From Streptomyces sp. NBC_01275 (GTDB lineage Bacteria; Actinomycetota; Actinomycetes; Streptomycetales; Streptomycetaceae), in assembly GCF_026340655.1 (NCBI RefSeq), contig NZ_JAPEOZ010000001.1:3906001-3970000 (forward strand): DNA of 64,000 bases, written 5' to 3'. Made by a program: the position numbers and the translations under genes. The notes beneath the pieces are model-generated. The model made no database searches, was not told the DNA's origin, and saw nothing but the letters and a program-made list of their open reading frames with translations. Numbering within the stretch: the stretch's first letter is position 1; the number at the start of each line of letters is the position of its first letter. Below, piece by piece: positions 7,279-18,405 of the stretch.

Positions 7279-9807
7279 ATGTTCCGTACCGCCTTGCGCA
7301 ATGTGCTCGCGCACAAGGCCCGGCTCCTGATGACCGTGCTCGCCGTGATGCTCGGCGTGGCCTTCGTGTCGGGGACCCTGGTCTTCACCAACACCATCTC
7401 CGAGGCCTACCAGAAGAGCTCCGCCCGGGGCTTCGACCAGGTCGACGTCGCCGTGAGCGCCGAGCTCCAGGAGGACACCGGCGATTCGATAGGCAGGACG
7501 CCCGAGCTGACCCAGGCGCTGTTGGAGAAGAGCGCGAAGGTCCCGGGCGCCGCCTCCGCGCTCGGCGTCGTGAGCGGCTTCACCGCCATCGCCGACCAGG
7601 ACGGCAAGCTAGTCGGCGGCGGCTTCCAGTCCCGGGGCGGCAACTACTGGGGGACCGAGGACGCCCGGTATCCGCTGGTCAGCGGGCACGCGCCGAGCGG
7701 CAAGGGCGAGGTCCTGATCGACGCGAAGACCGCCGAACGGGCCGGCTACCAGGTCGGCGACACCGTACGGCTCTCGGTCGACGGGCCCGTGCTCACCCCG
7801 AAGATCACCGGGATCTTCACCACCGACGACGGCAACGTCGCCGCCGGCGGCAGCCTCGCCCTGTTCGACACGGCGACCGCGCAGCAGCTCTTCGGCAAGC
7901 CGGGAACGTACGACGAGATCGACGTCAAGGCCGCGGCCGGCACCTCGCAGAGCGCGCTGAAGGCGGCGCTGGACGCGGCCCTGCCGAAGGAGACCGTCGA
8001 GACCACCACCGGCAAGCAACTCGCCGACGACCAGGCGAAGTCGATCGCCTCGTCGATGAGCGGGCTGAAGCAGGGACTGCTGGTCTTCGCCGGGATCGCG
8101 CTGTTCGTCGGCACGTTCATCATCGCCAACACCTTCACCATGCTGGTCGCCCAGCGCACCAAGGAGCTCGCGCTGCTGCGGGCCGTGGGCGCCTCGCGCC
8201 GGCAGGTCACCCGGTCGGTGCTGCTCGAGGCGTTCGTGGTCGGCACGGTGGCCGGCGCGACGGGTCTGCTGGCCGGCATCGGCATCGGCGCCGGGCTGCG
8301 CACGCTGATGGGCGCGCTCGGGGCGACCGTCCCGGACGGGCCGCTGATCATCTCGCCCAGCACGATCGCGGCCGCCCTCGGCGTCGGCGTCGTCATCACC
8401 ATGCTGGCCGCGTGGCTGCCCGGCCGCCGGGCCGCGAAGATCCCGCCGGTCGCCGCGATGAGCAGCGTGCACGCCGCCGCGACCACCAGGTCGCTGGTCC
8501 TGCGCAACACGCTGGGCGCGCTGTTCTCGGCGGCGGGCGTCGCCGTGATCCTGGCCGCGACGTCGATGGACGGCAGCGACGGTCAGGCCCCGATGGGCCT
8601 CGGCGCGGTGCTTCTCATCATCGGCGTGTTCATCCTGACCCCGCTGCTGTCCCGCCCGCTCATCGCGGCCGCGGCGCCCCTTCTGCGGGTCTTCGGGGTG
8701 TCCGGCAAGCTGGCCCGGCAGAACTCGGTGCGCAACCCGCGCCGTACGGCGGCCACCGCCTCCGCGCTGATGATCGGCCTCACCCTGATCACCGGCATGA
8801 CGGTGATGGCGGGCAGCCTGCAGAAGGCGATCGACAAGATGGCCTCGTCCGCGATCAGCGCCGACTACGTGGTGTCGATGGCGAACGGCAACTCCCTCTC
8901 CCCCGACGTCGACGCCAAGCTGAAGGCCACCGACGGGGTGACCGTCACCAGCCCGCTGCGCAACGCCCCCGCGCGCATCGACGACACGACCGAGTACCTC
9001 ACCGGCGTCACCGGCTCCGCGATCGCGAAGCTGACCGACCTCAAGGTCGACGACGGACGCTTCGAGGTGGGCGGCGCCCAGGTCGTCGTGGACGACGACA
9101 CCGCAAAGTCCCATGGCTGGAAGGCCGGTTCGAGCTTCACGGTCGCCTACGAGGACGGCGCGAAGCAGAAGCTGACCGTCGCCGGGATGTACGAGGGCAA
9201 CCAGCTGATCCAGGGCATCATGCTCGACAACTCCGCCCTCGCCCCGCACCAGGACGACCCGACCGACATGCAGGTCATGGTCAAGACGTCCGGCGGCGCG
9301 ACGGACGCGACGAAGGACCGGCTGGAGAAGGCCCTCGGCTCCAACCCGGCCATCAAGGTGCAGAGCAAGCAGGACCTCTCCGACGACATCGCGCAGATGT
9401 TCACGCTGATGCTGAACATGCTCTACGGGCTGCTCGCGATGGCCGTGATCGTCGCGGTGCTCGGGGTCGTCAACACCCTGGCGATGTCCGTCTTCGAACG
9501 CTCCCAGGAGATCGGCATGCTGCGCGCCATCGGCCTGGACCGGCGTTCGGTGAAGCGGATGGTCCGGCTGGAGTCGCTGGTGATCTCCCTGTTCGGCGCC
9601 GTGCTCGGCCTCGGTCTGGGCGTGTTCTTCGGCTGGGCGGCCGGCCAACTGATCGGCGCGAGCATGCCGACGTACGAACTCGTCCTGCCGTGGGCCCGGA
9701 TGGCGCTCTTCCTGCTGCTGGCGGCCGGAGTGGGCGTGCTGGCGGCGCTGTGGCCGGCCCGGCGGGCGGCCCGGCTGAACATGCTGGCGGCGATCAAGTC
9801 GGAGTAG
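7279..9807 (+). CDS. ABC transporter permease with two FtsX-like domains
   Basis: An 842-aa membrane subunit for the upstream ATPase. An N-terminal transmembrane helix (about 14-36) is followed by a large extracytoplasmic domain, then an FtsX-type membrane block with the TKELALLRAVGASRRQV coupling loop (about 294-310). A second helix bundle, a second outer domain and a C-terminal FtsX block with the coupling loop SQEIGMLRAIGLDRRSV follow. This duplicated MacB/LolCE-like layout fits a mechanotransmission-type transporter in which periplasm-side domains move a substrate or signal. A hairpin terminator at 9821-9854 ends the operon. Confidence 0.92.
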   Translation: MFRTALRNVLAHKARLLMTVLAVMLGVAFVSGTLVFTNTISEAYQKSSARGFDQVDVAVSAELQEDTGDSIGRTPELTQALLEKSAKVPGAASALGVVSGFTAIADQDGKLVGGGFQSRGGNYWGTEDARYPLVSGHAPSGKGEVLIDAKTAERAGYQVGDTVRLSVDGPVLTPKITGIFTTDDGNVAAGGSLALFDTATAQQLFGKPGTYDEIDVKAAAGTSQSALKAALDAALPKETVETTTGKQLADDQAKSIASSMSGLKQGLLVFAGIALFVGTFIIANTFTMLVAQRTKELALLRAVGASRRQVTRSVLLEAFVVGTVAGATGLLAGIGIGAGLRTLMGALGATVPDGPLIISPSTIAAALGVGVVITMLAAWLPGRRAAKIPPVAAMSSVHAAATTRSLVLRNTLGALFSAAGVAVILAATSMDGSDGQAPMGLGAVLLIIGVFILTPLLSRPLIAAAAPLLRVFGVSGKLARQNSVRNPRRTAATASALMIGLTLITGMTVMAGSLQKAIDKMASSAISADYVVSMANGNSLSPDVDAKLKATDGVTVTSPLRNAPARIDDTTEYLTGVTGSAIAKLTDLKVDDGRFEVGGAQVVVDDDTAKSHGWKAGSSFTVAYEDGAKQKLTVAGMYEGNQLIQGIMLDNSALAPHQDDPTDMQVMVKTSGGATDATKDRLEKALGSNPAIKVQSKQDLSDDIAQMFTLMLNMLYGLLAMAVIVAVLGVVNTLAMSVFERSQEIGMLRAIGLDRRSVKRMVRLESLVISLFGAVLGLGLGVFFGWAAGQLIGASMPTYELVLPWARMALFLLLAAGVGVLAALWPARRAARLNMLAAIKSE

Positions 9808-9820
9808 CGGCAGTGCGGTC

Positions 9821-9854
9821 GGGGCCCCGTCGCGCGGTGCGGCGGGGCCCCTTT
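9821..9854 (+). terminator. Hairpin terminator after ABC operon
   Basis: GGGGCCCCG (9821-9829) pairs with CGGGGCCCC (9843-9851) across 13 nt and is followed by TTT. It lies between convergent genes. Confidence 0.85.
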
Positions 9855-9868
9855 CCGTCTGTCCCCCG

Positions 9869-11218
9869 TCAGTTCCAGGTGCGGGCGCGCAGGGGCATTC
9901 CGGAGGCGCCGGAGTCGGGGGTGCGGACCGCGAGGACCTGGTTGACGCCGATGCTGTTGCGTTCGAAGGCGAGGGCGGAGGCGGCCATGTAGAGGCGCCA
10001 GACGCGGGCGCGGCCGGGGCTGGTGAGCCGTACCGCGTGCGCCCAGCCGGCCTCCAGGCGGGCGACCCAGCGGCGCAGGGTGAGGGCGTAGTGCTCGCGG
10101 ATCGACTCGACGTCGCGGACCTCGAAGCCGGCCCGTTCGAGCTGGGTGACCGTGCTGCCGAGGGGGGCGAGCTCGCCGTCCGGGAAGACGTAGGCGTCGA
10201 TGAACTCGTCGACGTGGTAGGCGGTTTCGTCGCGTTCGGGGCGGCGGGCGATCTGGTGGTTGAGCAGCCGGCCGCCCGGCTCGAGGAGCGCGAACAGGGC
10301 GGCGGCGTACTCCAGGTATCTCTCGGCGCCGACGTGTTCCGCCATGCCGATGGAGGAGATCGCGTCGAACGGGCCGTCGGTGACGTCGCGGTAGTCCTGG
10401 ACGCGGATCTCGATCCGGTCGGTGAGTCCGGCGTCGGCGACGCGCTTACGGGCGTAGGCCGCCTGTTCGTGGGAGAGGGTGATCCCCAGGACGCTCACGC
10501 CGTGCTCGCGGGCCGCGTGGATCGCCAGGGAGCCCCAGCCGCAGCCGACGTCCAGCAGCCGCTGACCGGGCGTCAGGGCGAGTTTGCGGCAGACGAGTTC
10601 GAGCTTGTCGCGCTGGGCGGTCTCGAGGGCGGCGTCGGAGGCGGCGCCGGCAGTCATGTCGGAGGCGGCGTCGGAGGTGGTGTCCGAGGCGGCGTCGAGG
10701 TCCGGCCAGTAGGCGCAGGAGTAGACCATGGACGGGCCGAGGACGATCTCGTAGAAGTCGTTCCCCACGTCGTAGTGGTGGCTGATGGCGCGGCGGTCGC
10801 TGCGGCGGGTGTGGAGGTGGCCGGTGCGGCGGGTCTCCTCGCGGGGCGGGGCGGGCGGCAGCGGGGGTCCGGCGAGCCTCAGCAGCCCGCGGGCGGCCTC
10901 GCGGAACTGGGGGTCGCGCAGGGCCTGGGCGAGGGTACGGGCGTCCTCCCCGCGCTCCCAGACGAGGCCGGAGAGCAGGTCGAGCGCGGTGTAGAGGTCG
11001 CCCTCGATCTCCAGGTCGCCGGCCACCCAGGCACGGGCCAGGCCCAGCTCCCCGGGCTTGAACAGCAGACGGCGCAGGCCTCTGCGGTTGCGTACGACCA
11101 GGATGGGCGCGTCGGGCGGGCCTGCCTGCGAACCGTCCCAGGCGCGGACGCGCACGGGGAGGGAGGATCCCAGCAACTGTTCGGCAAGGGCATGGAGCCG
11201 CGGCGCGGCGTCGACCAT
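9869..11218 (-). CDS. Cyclopropane-fatty-acyl-phospholipid synthase family methyltransferase
   Basis: A 449-aa SAM-dependent enzyme of the Cfa/CmaA family, predicted to methylate or cyclopropanate unsaturated acyl chains of membrane lipids. It has an N-terminal helical region, the family hallmark HHYDVGNDFYEIVLGPSMVYS (about 147-167) and the SAM-binding LLDVGCGWG (221-229). An Ala/Ser/Asp-rich insert (about 175-199), built of repeated SDAASD-like units, interrupts the region between the hallmark and the SAM motif and is probably a disordered loop. ATG 11218 is set by GGAGG 8 nt upstream; longer in-frame starts lack a site. No partner gene is adjacent. Confidence 0.9.
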   Translation of the reverse strand: MVDAAPRLHALAEQLLGSSLPVRVRAWDGSQAGPPDAPILVVRNRRGLRRLLFKPGELGLARAWVAGDLEIEGDLYTALDLLSGLVWERGEDARTLAQALRDPQFREAARGLLRLAGPPLPPAPPREETRRTGHLHTRRSDRRAISHHYDVGNDFYEIVLGPSMVYSCAYWPDLDAASDTTSDAASDMTAGAASDAALETAQRDKLELVCRKLALTPGQRLLDVGCGWGSLAIHAAREHGVSVLGITLSHEQAAYARKRVADAGLTDRIEIRVQDYRDVTDGPFDAISSIGMAEHVGAERYLEYAAALFALLEPGGRLLNHQIARRPERDETAYHVDEFIDAYVFPDGELAPLGSTVTQLERAGFEVRDVESIREHYALTLRRWVARLEAGWAHAVRLTSPGRARVWRLYMAASALAFERNSIGVNQVLAVRTPDSGASGMPLRARTWN

Positions 11219-11352
11219 GGTGCACACCTCCGTGACGGTGATCCCGGAATGTCCTGACACCACGTAAACACCTGACGGGCCGCACCACAGTCCCCCACAC
11301 ACGTTACATCTGGGCAAACCCCGCTCGGCGGTCCCCGCCGAGGTCACACGAC

Positions 11353-11394
11353 CGAAGAGGCCGCCCGCACCACGGATGGCGGACGGCCCCTTCG
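11353..11394 (-). terminator. Probable terminator after ndh
   Basis: An imperfect stem (CGAAG, GGCCG and CCGC segments at 11353-11368 pairing with 11379-11394, two mismatches) surrounds a 10-nt loop downstream of the ndh stop. No T-run follows, as is common in Streptomyces. Confidence 0.6.
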
Positions 11395-11405
11395 GGGGTG
11401 TTTCA

Positions 11406-11465
11406 GTGACCGGAGGTCGGGTGACCGAGGGTCGGGCGACCGGAGGTCGGGTGACCGGGGTTCAG
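11406..11465. repeat. Four tandem 15-bp repeats at the ndh stop codon
   Basis: Four consecutive 15-bp units of the type GTGACCGGAGGTCGG begin at 11406, 11421, 11436 and 11451. The fourth unit contains the ndh stop codon; the other three have CGA where that unit has TGA, so ndh read-through would continue in frame. Confidence 0.85.
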
Positions 11466-12853
11466 GAGGCCTTGGCCTTCTCGCCCTCCGGCTTGACCGC
11501 GGTCGCGGCCGGAGCCGGGGCCGGCTTCGCGGCCTCGTAGAACTCCTCGCGCGGGGACTCCAGCGCGCCGAGGGCGACGACCTCGCGCTTGAGGAACATG
11601 CCGAGGGTCCAGTCGGCGACGACGCGGATCTTGCGGTTCCAGGTCGGCATCGCCATGCCGTGGTAGCCGCGGTGCATGTACCACGCCAGGCGGCCCTTGA
11701 CCTTGATCTTCATCTTGCCCATGACGATCATCGCGACGCCCTTGTGCAGGCCGAGGCCCGCCACCGCACCCTTGTTGGCGTGCGAGTACGGCTGCTGCGG
11801 GAAACCGCGCATACCGGAGATCACGTTGTCGCCGAGGACCTTGGCCTGACGCAGCGCGTGCTGGGCGTTCGGCGGGCACCAGGCGTTCTCGACGCCGGCC
11901 TTGCGGGCGGCGACGTCGGGGACCTGGGCGTTGTCGCCGGCGGCCCAGATGTAGTCGGTGCCGGTGACCTGGAGGGTCGGCTGGGCGTCCACGTGGCCGC
12001 GGGGGCCGAGCGGGAGGCCGTAGCGGGCCAGGACCGGGTTCGGCTTGACGCCGGCCGTCCAGACGATCGTGCTGGAGTCGACCTCGAGTCCGTTCTTCAG
12101 CACCACGTGGCCGTCGACGCAGGAGTCCATCGAGGTGGAGAGGTAGATCTCCACGCCGCGGCTCTCCAGGTGCTCCTTGCCGTACTGGCCGAGCTTGGGG
12201 CCGACCTCGGGAAGGATCTTGTCAGCGGCGTCGACCAGGATGAAGCGCATGTCCTCGCGGGACACCGTCTTGTAGTACTTGGCCGCGTCGCGGGCCATGT
12301 CCTCGACCTCGCCGATGGTCTCCGCGCCGGCGAAGCCGCCGCCGACGAAGACGAAGGTGAGCGCCTTGCGGCGGATCTCCTCGTCGGTGGTGGAGTCGGC
12401 CTTGTCGAGCTGCTCGAGAACGTGGTTGCGCAGGCCGATGGCCTCCTCGACGCCCTTCATGCCGATGCCCTGCTCGGCGAGGCCGGGGATCGGGAAGGTG
12501 CGGGAGACCGCGCCGAGCGCGATGACCAGGTAGTCGAAGGGCAGCTCGTACGCCTCGCCGACCAGCGGGGCGATCGTGGCGACCTTGCGGTCCTGATCGA
12601 TGGTGGTGACCCGGCCGGTGAGGACCTCCGCCTTGGGCAGCACGCGTCGCAGCGGGACGACGACATGGCGCGGGGAGATGTTGCCGGCGGCGGTTTCGGG
12701 GAGGAAGGGCTGGTAGGTCATGTACGACCGGGGGTCGACGACCGTGACGGTCGCCTCGCCGTAGCGCATCTTCTTGAGAATGCGCCGAGCTGCGTACAGG
12801 CCTACGTACCCACCGCCTACTACGAGGATCCTGGGACGCTCCGTGGTGCTCAT
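11462..12853 (-). CDS. ndh: Type II NADH dehydrogenase
   Basis: A 463-aa single-subunit, non-proton-pumping NADH:quinone oxidoreductase at the inner face of the membrane, passing electrons from NADH to menaquinone. The N-terminal FAD motif is ILVVGGGYVGLYAA (about 9-22) and the second, NADH-binding motif is FVFVGGGFAGAE (about 167-178). YIWAAGDNAQVPD is the conserved flavin-contact GD segment. The C-terminal 100 residues carry amphipathic segments for membrane attachment and an Ala/Pro/Lys tail. Upstream, two Rex-type operators (13094 and 13174) suggest redox control by the NADH/NAD ratio, as known for Streptomyces ndh. Confidence 0.93.
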   Translation of the reverse strand: MSTTERPRILVVGGGYVGLYAARRILKKMRYGEATVTVVDPRSYMTYQPFLPETAAGNISPRHVVVPLRRVLPKAEVLTGRVTTIDQDRKVATIAPLVGEAYELPFDYLVIALGAVSRTFPIPGLAEQGIGMKGVEEAIGLRNHVLEQLDKADSTTDEEIRRKALTFVFVGGGFAGAETIGEVEDMARDAAKYYKTVSREDMRFILVDAADKILPEVGPKLGQYGKEHLESRGVEIYLSTSMDSCVDGHVVLKNGLEVDSSTIVWTAGVKPNPVLARYGLPLGPRGHVDAQPTLQVTGTDYIWAAGDNAQVPDVAARKAGVENAWCPPNAQHALRQAKVLGDNVISGMRGFPQQPYSHANKGAVAGLGLHKGVAMIVMGKMKIKVKGRLAWYMHRGYHGMAMPTWNRKIRVVADWTLGMFLKREVVALGALESPREEFYEAAKPAPAPAATAVKPEGEKAKAS

Positions 12854-13093
12854 GGGATCGAGTATCCACCCGCCTCAGGGGGGTCGCTCGTGCGCCCCTT
12901 CACAAGCTTCTTGAGGGGGTGTGCTATTCTCCGCGGCTCGCGTGATCCACATCATGATCCAGAGCGGGAACCAGGGTGTCGGGCGGGGCGTTGTCAATGC
13001 CGCGTGAGCTGCCTCTCCGGGCTGAAAGCGCCTCCGTGAGCCCCTGGAAACACCTCCTCGCACCACCCCCGCGCAACGTCCGCCCGCGTCTCT

Positions 13094-13109
13094 TTTGAAC
13101 ACGTTCACA
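13094..13109. promoter_or_regulatory. Rex operator-like site (ROP) upstream of ndh
   Basis: TTTGAACACGTTCACA matches the Rex consensus TGTGAACGCGTTCACA at 14 of 16 positions. It is about 240 bp upstream of the ndh start. Rex senses NADH/NAD and represses respiratory genes including ndh in Streptomyces. Confidence 0.75.
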
Positions 13110-13173
13110 GGGGTGTTGGACCCCCGGAAGGGCCAACGGGAGGGTCTGTGTCATCCGACAGGGCCGAAATCCT

Positions 13174-13189
13174 TGTGAAGAACTTCACG
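13174..13189. promoter_or_regulatory. Second, weaker Rex-type site
   Basis: TGTGAAGAACTTCACG keeps the Rex half-sites TGTGAA and TTCAC with the correct 4-nt spacer (11 of 16 positions). It lies exactly 80 bp upstream of the stronger site, between ppx and ndh. Confidence 0.45.
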
Positions 13190-13211
13190 AAGTTTCCCGA
13201 CGGAGTGTCGC

Positions 13212-13235
13212 GGAGGGGCCCGCGAAGGCCCCTCC
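13212..13235 (-). terminator. Hairpin after the DUF501-Ppx gene
   Basis: GGAGGGGCC (13212-13220) and GGCCCCTCC (13227-13235) form a perfect 9-bp stem with a 6-nt loop, about 60 nt after the stop codon of the minus-strand ppx gene. Confidence 0.75.
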
Positions 13236-13295
13236 AGTGTGCTCAAACGCGCATCCGGCCTGCTCAGCAGAGTGCGGACGCGCCGGTTCCGGGGC

Positions 13296-14858
13296 CTAGG
13301 CCACCGACCACGCGATGCCGTCGAGGATGTCGTGCTCGCTCACGACGACCTCGTCCGCGCCGATCCGTTCCATGATCGAGAGAAGGACCAGCGCGCCCGC
13401 CGCGATCACGTCCACCCGGCCCGGGTGCATCGACGGGATCGCCGCGCGCTCGGCGTGGGTGGAGCGCAGCAGCCGTTCGGTGATCTCGCGAACCTGTTCG
13501 AGGGAGACGCGGGAGTGATGGATGGCCTCCGTGTCGTACTCGGGAAGCTCCTGCGCGATGGCCGACACCGTGGTGACGGAACCGGCCAGCCCGACCAGCG
13601 TGCGCGCCTCGCCCAGCGGGACCGTCTGCTCCGCCAGGTGGAGGGCCGCCTCGATGTCGGCGCGCATCGCCGCGATCTGCTCCGCGGCGGGCGGGTCGGC
13701 GACCTTCCCGTCCACGACCAGGTGCCGTTCGGTCATCCGCACACAGCCGACGTCGACCGAGCGGGCGGCCCGCACCTGCTCGTCGCCGACGACGAACTCC
13801 GTCGAGCCGCCGCCGATGTCGACCACCAGGTAGGGCTTCACCAGGTCCTCGCGGCCCTTGAGCTCCTTGGTCGCGCCCGTGAAGGAGAACGCGGCCTCCT
13901 CCTCGCCGGTGATGACCTCGGGCTCCACGCCCAGGATGTCCAGCACCCCGCGCACGAACTCGTCCCGGTTCTCGGCGTCCCGGGAGGCCGACGTGGCCAC
14001 GAACCGCACCTTCTCGACGCGCAGTTCCCGGATCGCCTCCGCGTACTCCCGGCACGCGGCGAACGTCCGCTCCAGCGCCTCGGGGGCCAGCCGGCCGGTC
14101 CGGTCCACGTCCTGGCCGAGCCGCACGATCGTCATACGCCGGTCGAGTTCGCGCAGCTCGCCCGTGGCCGGGTTCACGTCGGCGACGAGCAGCCGGATGG
14201 AGTTCGTACCGCAGTCGACGGCGGCGACGCGGCTGAAGCCGGGCTCGAGCAGAGGGACGTACGAGACGAAGGTGCTGCGGATCGCGGTGGGATCGGAGAC
14301 CGTGTCCTCCTCGACGGGCAGCCCGTCCGCCGGGTCGGGCGCCTCCAGCCGCTGCACGCACGGACCCTTGCGCCACCACTCCGGCAGCATCGCGAGCGCC
14401 TCGTCGCCCAGCGGGTTGACGCCCGGTCCCGCGGCCAGCGAGTGGCCCACCAGCACGTGCAGGCACTTCACCCGGTCCGGCATGCCGCCCGCGCTCGGGA
14501 AGCCCTCGAGCACCTCGATCGCGTCACGGCGCGCGAGGTAGTCCTCGTGCGCGGCGCGGTAGGCCGCGGCCAGCTCCGGGTCGGTCTGCAGCCGCTCCGT
14601 CATCTCCTTCATGACGCCGTTCGCCTCGAGGGTGCCGATCGCCGAGGCGGCGCGCGGGCACGTCAGGTAGTACGTCGTCGGGAAGGGCGTGCCGTCGGGC
14701 AGCCTCGGCGCGGTCTCCACGACGTCCGGCTGACCGCACGGGCAGCGGTGGGCGATCGCGCGCAGCCCGCGCGGCGGACGTCCGAGCTGCTGCTTGAAGG
14801 CCTCGACGTCGGCGTCGGTGGGCTCGGTGCGCGGAGTGGGCGGCGGAGGCGTTTCCAT
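13296..14858 (-). CDS. DUF501 domain fused to Ppx/GppA phosphatase
   Basis: One uninterrupted 520-aa frame holds two proteins that are normally separate neighbours. Residues about 15-165 are a DUF501 domain (conserved IAHRCPCGQPDVVET and GMPDRVKCLHVLVGHSLA). Residues about 211-520 are a complete Ppx/GppA exopolyphosphatase or guanosine pentaphosphatase: phosphate-1 motif AAVDCGTNSIRLLVADV, the TSASRDAENRDEF block, phosphate-2 motif VVDIGGGSTEF, and VGLAGSVTTVSAI. A 40-residue linker joins them. I see no ATG or GTG at the junction (the Ppx part opens with GGC TTC AGC CGC GTC), so a separate Ppx start is not evident. Either a true fusion or an indel could explain this. It lies 118 nt after divIC. 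Confidence 0.88.
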   Translation of the reverse strand: METPPPPTPRTEPTDADVEAFKQQLGRPPRGLRAIAHRCPCGQPDVVETAPRLPDGTPFPTTYYLTCPRAASAIGTLEANGVMKEMTERLQTDPELAAAYRAAHEDYLARRDAIEVLEGFPSAGGMPDRVKCLHVLVGHSLAAGPGVNPLGDEALAMLPEWWRKGPCVQRLEAPDPADGLPVEEDTVSDPTAIRSTFVSYVPLLEPGFSRVAAVDCGTNSIRLLVADVNPATGELRELDRRMTIVRLGQDVDRTGRLAPEALERTFAACREYAEAIRELRVEKVRFVATSASRDAENRDEFVRGVLDILGVEPEVITGEEEAAFSFTGATKELKGREDLVKPYLVVDIGGGSTEFVVGDEQVRAARSVDVGCVRMTERHLVVDGKVADPPAAEQIAAMRADIEAALHLAEQTVPLGEARTLVGLAGSVTTVSAIAQELPEYDTEAIHHSRVSLEQVREITERLLRSTHAERAAIPSMHPGRVDVIAAGALVLLSIMERIGADEVVVSEHDILDGIAWSVA

Positions 14859-14976
14859 GGCTGTGTTCAGACTGTCTTTCTGTCGGTCAGTTCACTGATC
14901 GGGGCACAAGTTGGGGCACTGGAGAAGGCGCTGGGCCGGGGCGCTGGGCCGGGCGCCGATCGGGCCGCTGGGCGGA

Positions 14977-15453
14977 TCAGCGGCCGGAGGCGTCGGACTT
15001 GTCGACTCCGTCCCAGACGTTCGCGTACCAGGGGCGGTCGGCCGCTCCGAGATCGGCGCGGGCCTGCTTGGCCGCGTCCGGGTCGATCACGACGTAGCCC
15101 GTCTCCCCCGGCATCACATAGTGCAGCCGCTGGCGGATCTGCTGCTCGGCGTACGCGTCGTCCTGCCAGCGCGCCTTGAGGTCGCGCAGCTGCTCGACGC
15201 GATCGCTGGCCTGCTGCTTCTCGCGCTCCAGAGCAGCGATCTCGGCGCGCTGGGAGACGTACTGGCGCATGGGGTAGGCCAGCGCCACGATGAGCGTGCA
15301 CACGACGAGGGCCAGCAGCGCCGCGCGGCCGGTGAGCCGGGAGCGGCGGGCCTGACGCTTGGTCTGGGAGCGGTAGACGCGGGCCGCGGTCTGCTCCCCG
15401 AGCAGCTTGATCCTCGTCGCGGTGGAGAACCGGTCCCGGTCCTTCACGGCCAT
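14977..15453 (-). CDS. divIC: Septum formation initiator, FtsB/DivIC family
   Basis: A 158-aa bitopic cell-division protein. It has a basic cytoplasmic N-terminus (1-44), one transmembrane helix (about 45-62), and an extracytoplasmic coiled coil (about 66-98) with QRAEIAALEREKQQASDRVE. A conserved C-terminal part, QQIRQRLHYVMPGETGYVVID, follows. FtsB/DivIC joins FtsL and FtsQ in the divisome; in Streptomyces it is needed for efficient sporulation septation. It sits between eno and the DUF501-Ppx gene, the usual actinobacterial order, and is probably co-transcribed with at least one of them. Confidence 0.92.
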   Translation of the reverse strand: MAVKDRDRFSTATRIKLLGEQTAARVYRSQTKRQARRSRLTGRAALLALVVCTLIVALAYPMRQYVSQRAEIAALEREKQQASDRVEQLRDLKARWQDDAYAEQQIRQRLHYVMPGETGYVVIDPDAAKQARADLGAADRPWYANVWDGVDKSDASGR

Positions 15454-15563
15454 GTCCCCGCCTCCCGTTCACGCGCGTACGTCCCCGCACACGGTACGGG
15501 ACCGAGTACGAGGACGTACGTACGACGCTGCCTACGCGGGCTATACGGCGGTGAGGCGCAGGC

Positions 15564-16946
<1,383 letters not shown>

Positions 16947-17021
16947 CTAGAGCCTAACCGCCTCGGGGGCATCGACCACCGACCGACCGCCCCGTGGACT
17001 ACGTCAGACCGTACCTATTGT

Positions 17022-17033
17022 TTCCGGCCGGAA
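17022..17033. promoter_or_regulatory. Palindrome in the eno upstream region
   Basis: TTCCGGCCGGAA is a perfect 12-bp palindrome with GTT and AAC flanks, about 155 bp upstream of the eno start. On the minus strand it is followed by AATAGGT, a possible -10. It may be an operator for eno; no regulator is known to me. The rest of the 16869-17240 gap holds the rpfA terminator and nothing else I recognise. Confidence 0.4.
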
Positions 17034-17055
17034 CAAAGGGGGAGCGACGAACAGG

Positions 17056-17106
17056 CAAAGAAAACCCCGCTCCGGTGCGTACGGGGGAATGCGCACCGGA
17101 GCGGGG
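17056..17106 (-). terminator. Intrinsic terminator of rpfA
   Basis: A perfect 15-bp stem, CCCCGCTCCGGTGCG (17065-17079) with its complement at 17092-17106, is followed on the minus strand by TTTTCTTT. This is one of the few classical hairpin-plus-T-run terminators in the window. Confidence 0.92.
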
Positions 17107-17240
17107 AGCCCGTGGGGACGGGGGGGTGACCCTCACGAGGTCTTCAGTGTGTCGACCTCGGCTGTGAGGGTGCTGTGGTCTCACTGGGAGCCAGGTGTCA
17201 CCTGGGGCCAGGTCGCCGGCCAGAGGTCACCGGCCAGAGG

Positions 17241-18245
<1,005 letters not shown>

Positions 18246-18377
18246 CGGTCCTGACCGTAGACACGCGATCGACGGAATATCAAAGACGATCAGGGCTTCT
18301 GAGACTCATCCCACACTTTCACCAAACCGGACATTCGGCGCGAAGCGTGACGTGAACTCCCGCTGTTTTTCTAGGGA

Positions 18378-18405
18378 TTTCTACCCTATTCAACCCCTGT
18401 GTCAA
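18378..18405 (-). promoter_or_regulatory. Candidate promoter of rpfA
   Basis: TTGACA (18405-18400) and TAGAAA (18383-18378) are spaced by 16 bp on the minus strand. The -35 hexamer lies inside the last codons of the upstream rpfC-like gene. Transcription from here would give a leader of about 400 nt containing the riboswitch. Confidence 0.6.

Noticed and set aside
12886..12907. Third possible Rex site (TTCACAA half near the ndh start)
   Set aside because: Only one half-site is convincing; the partner GTGCGC does not fit the consensus.
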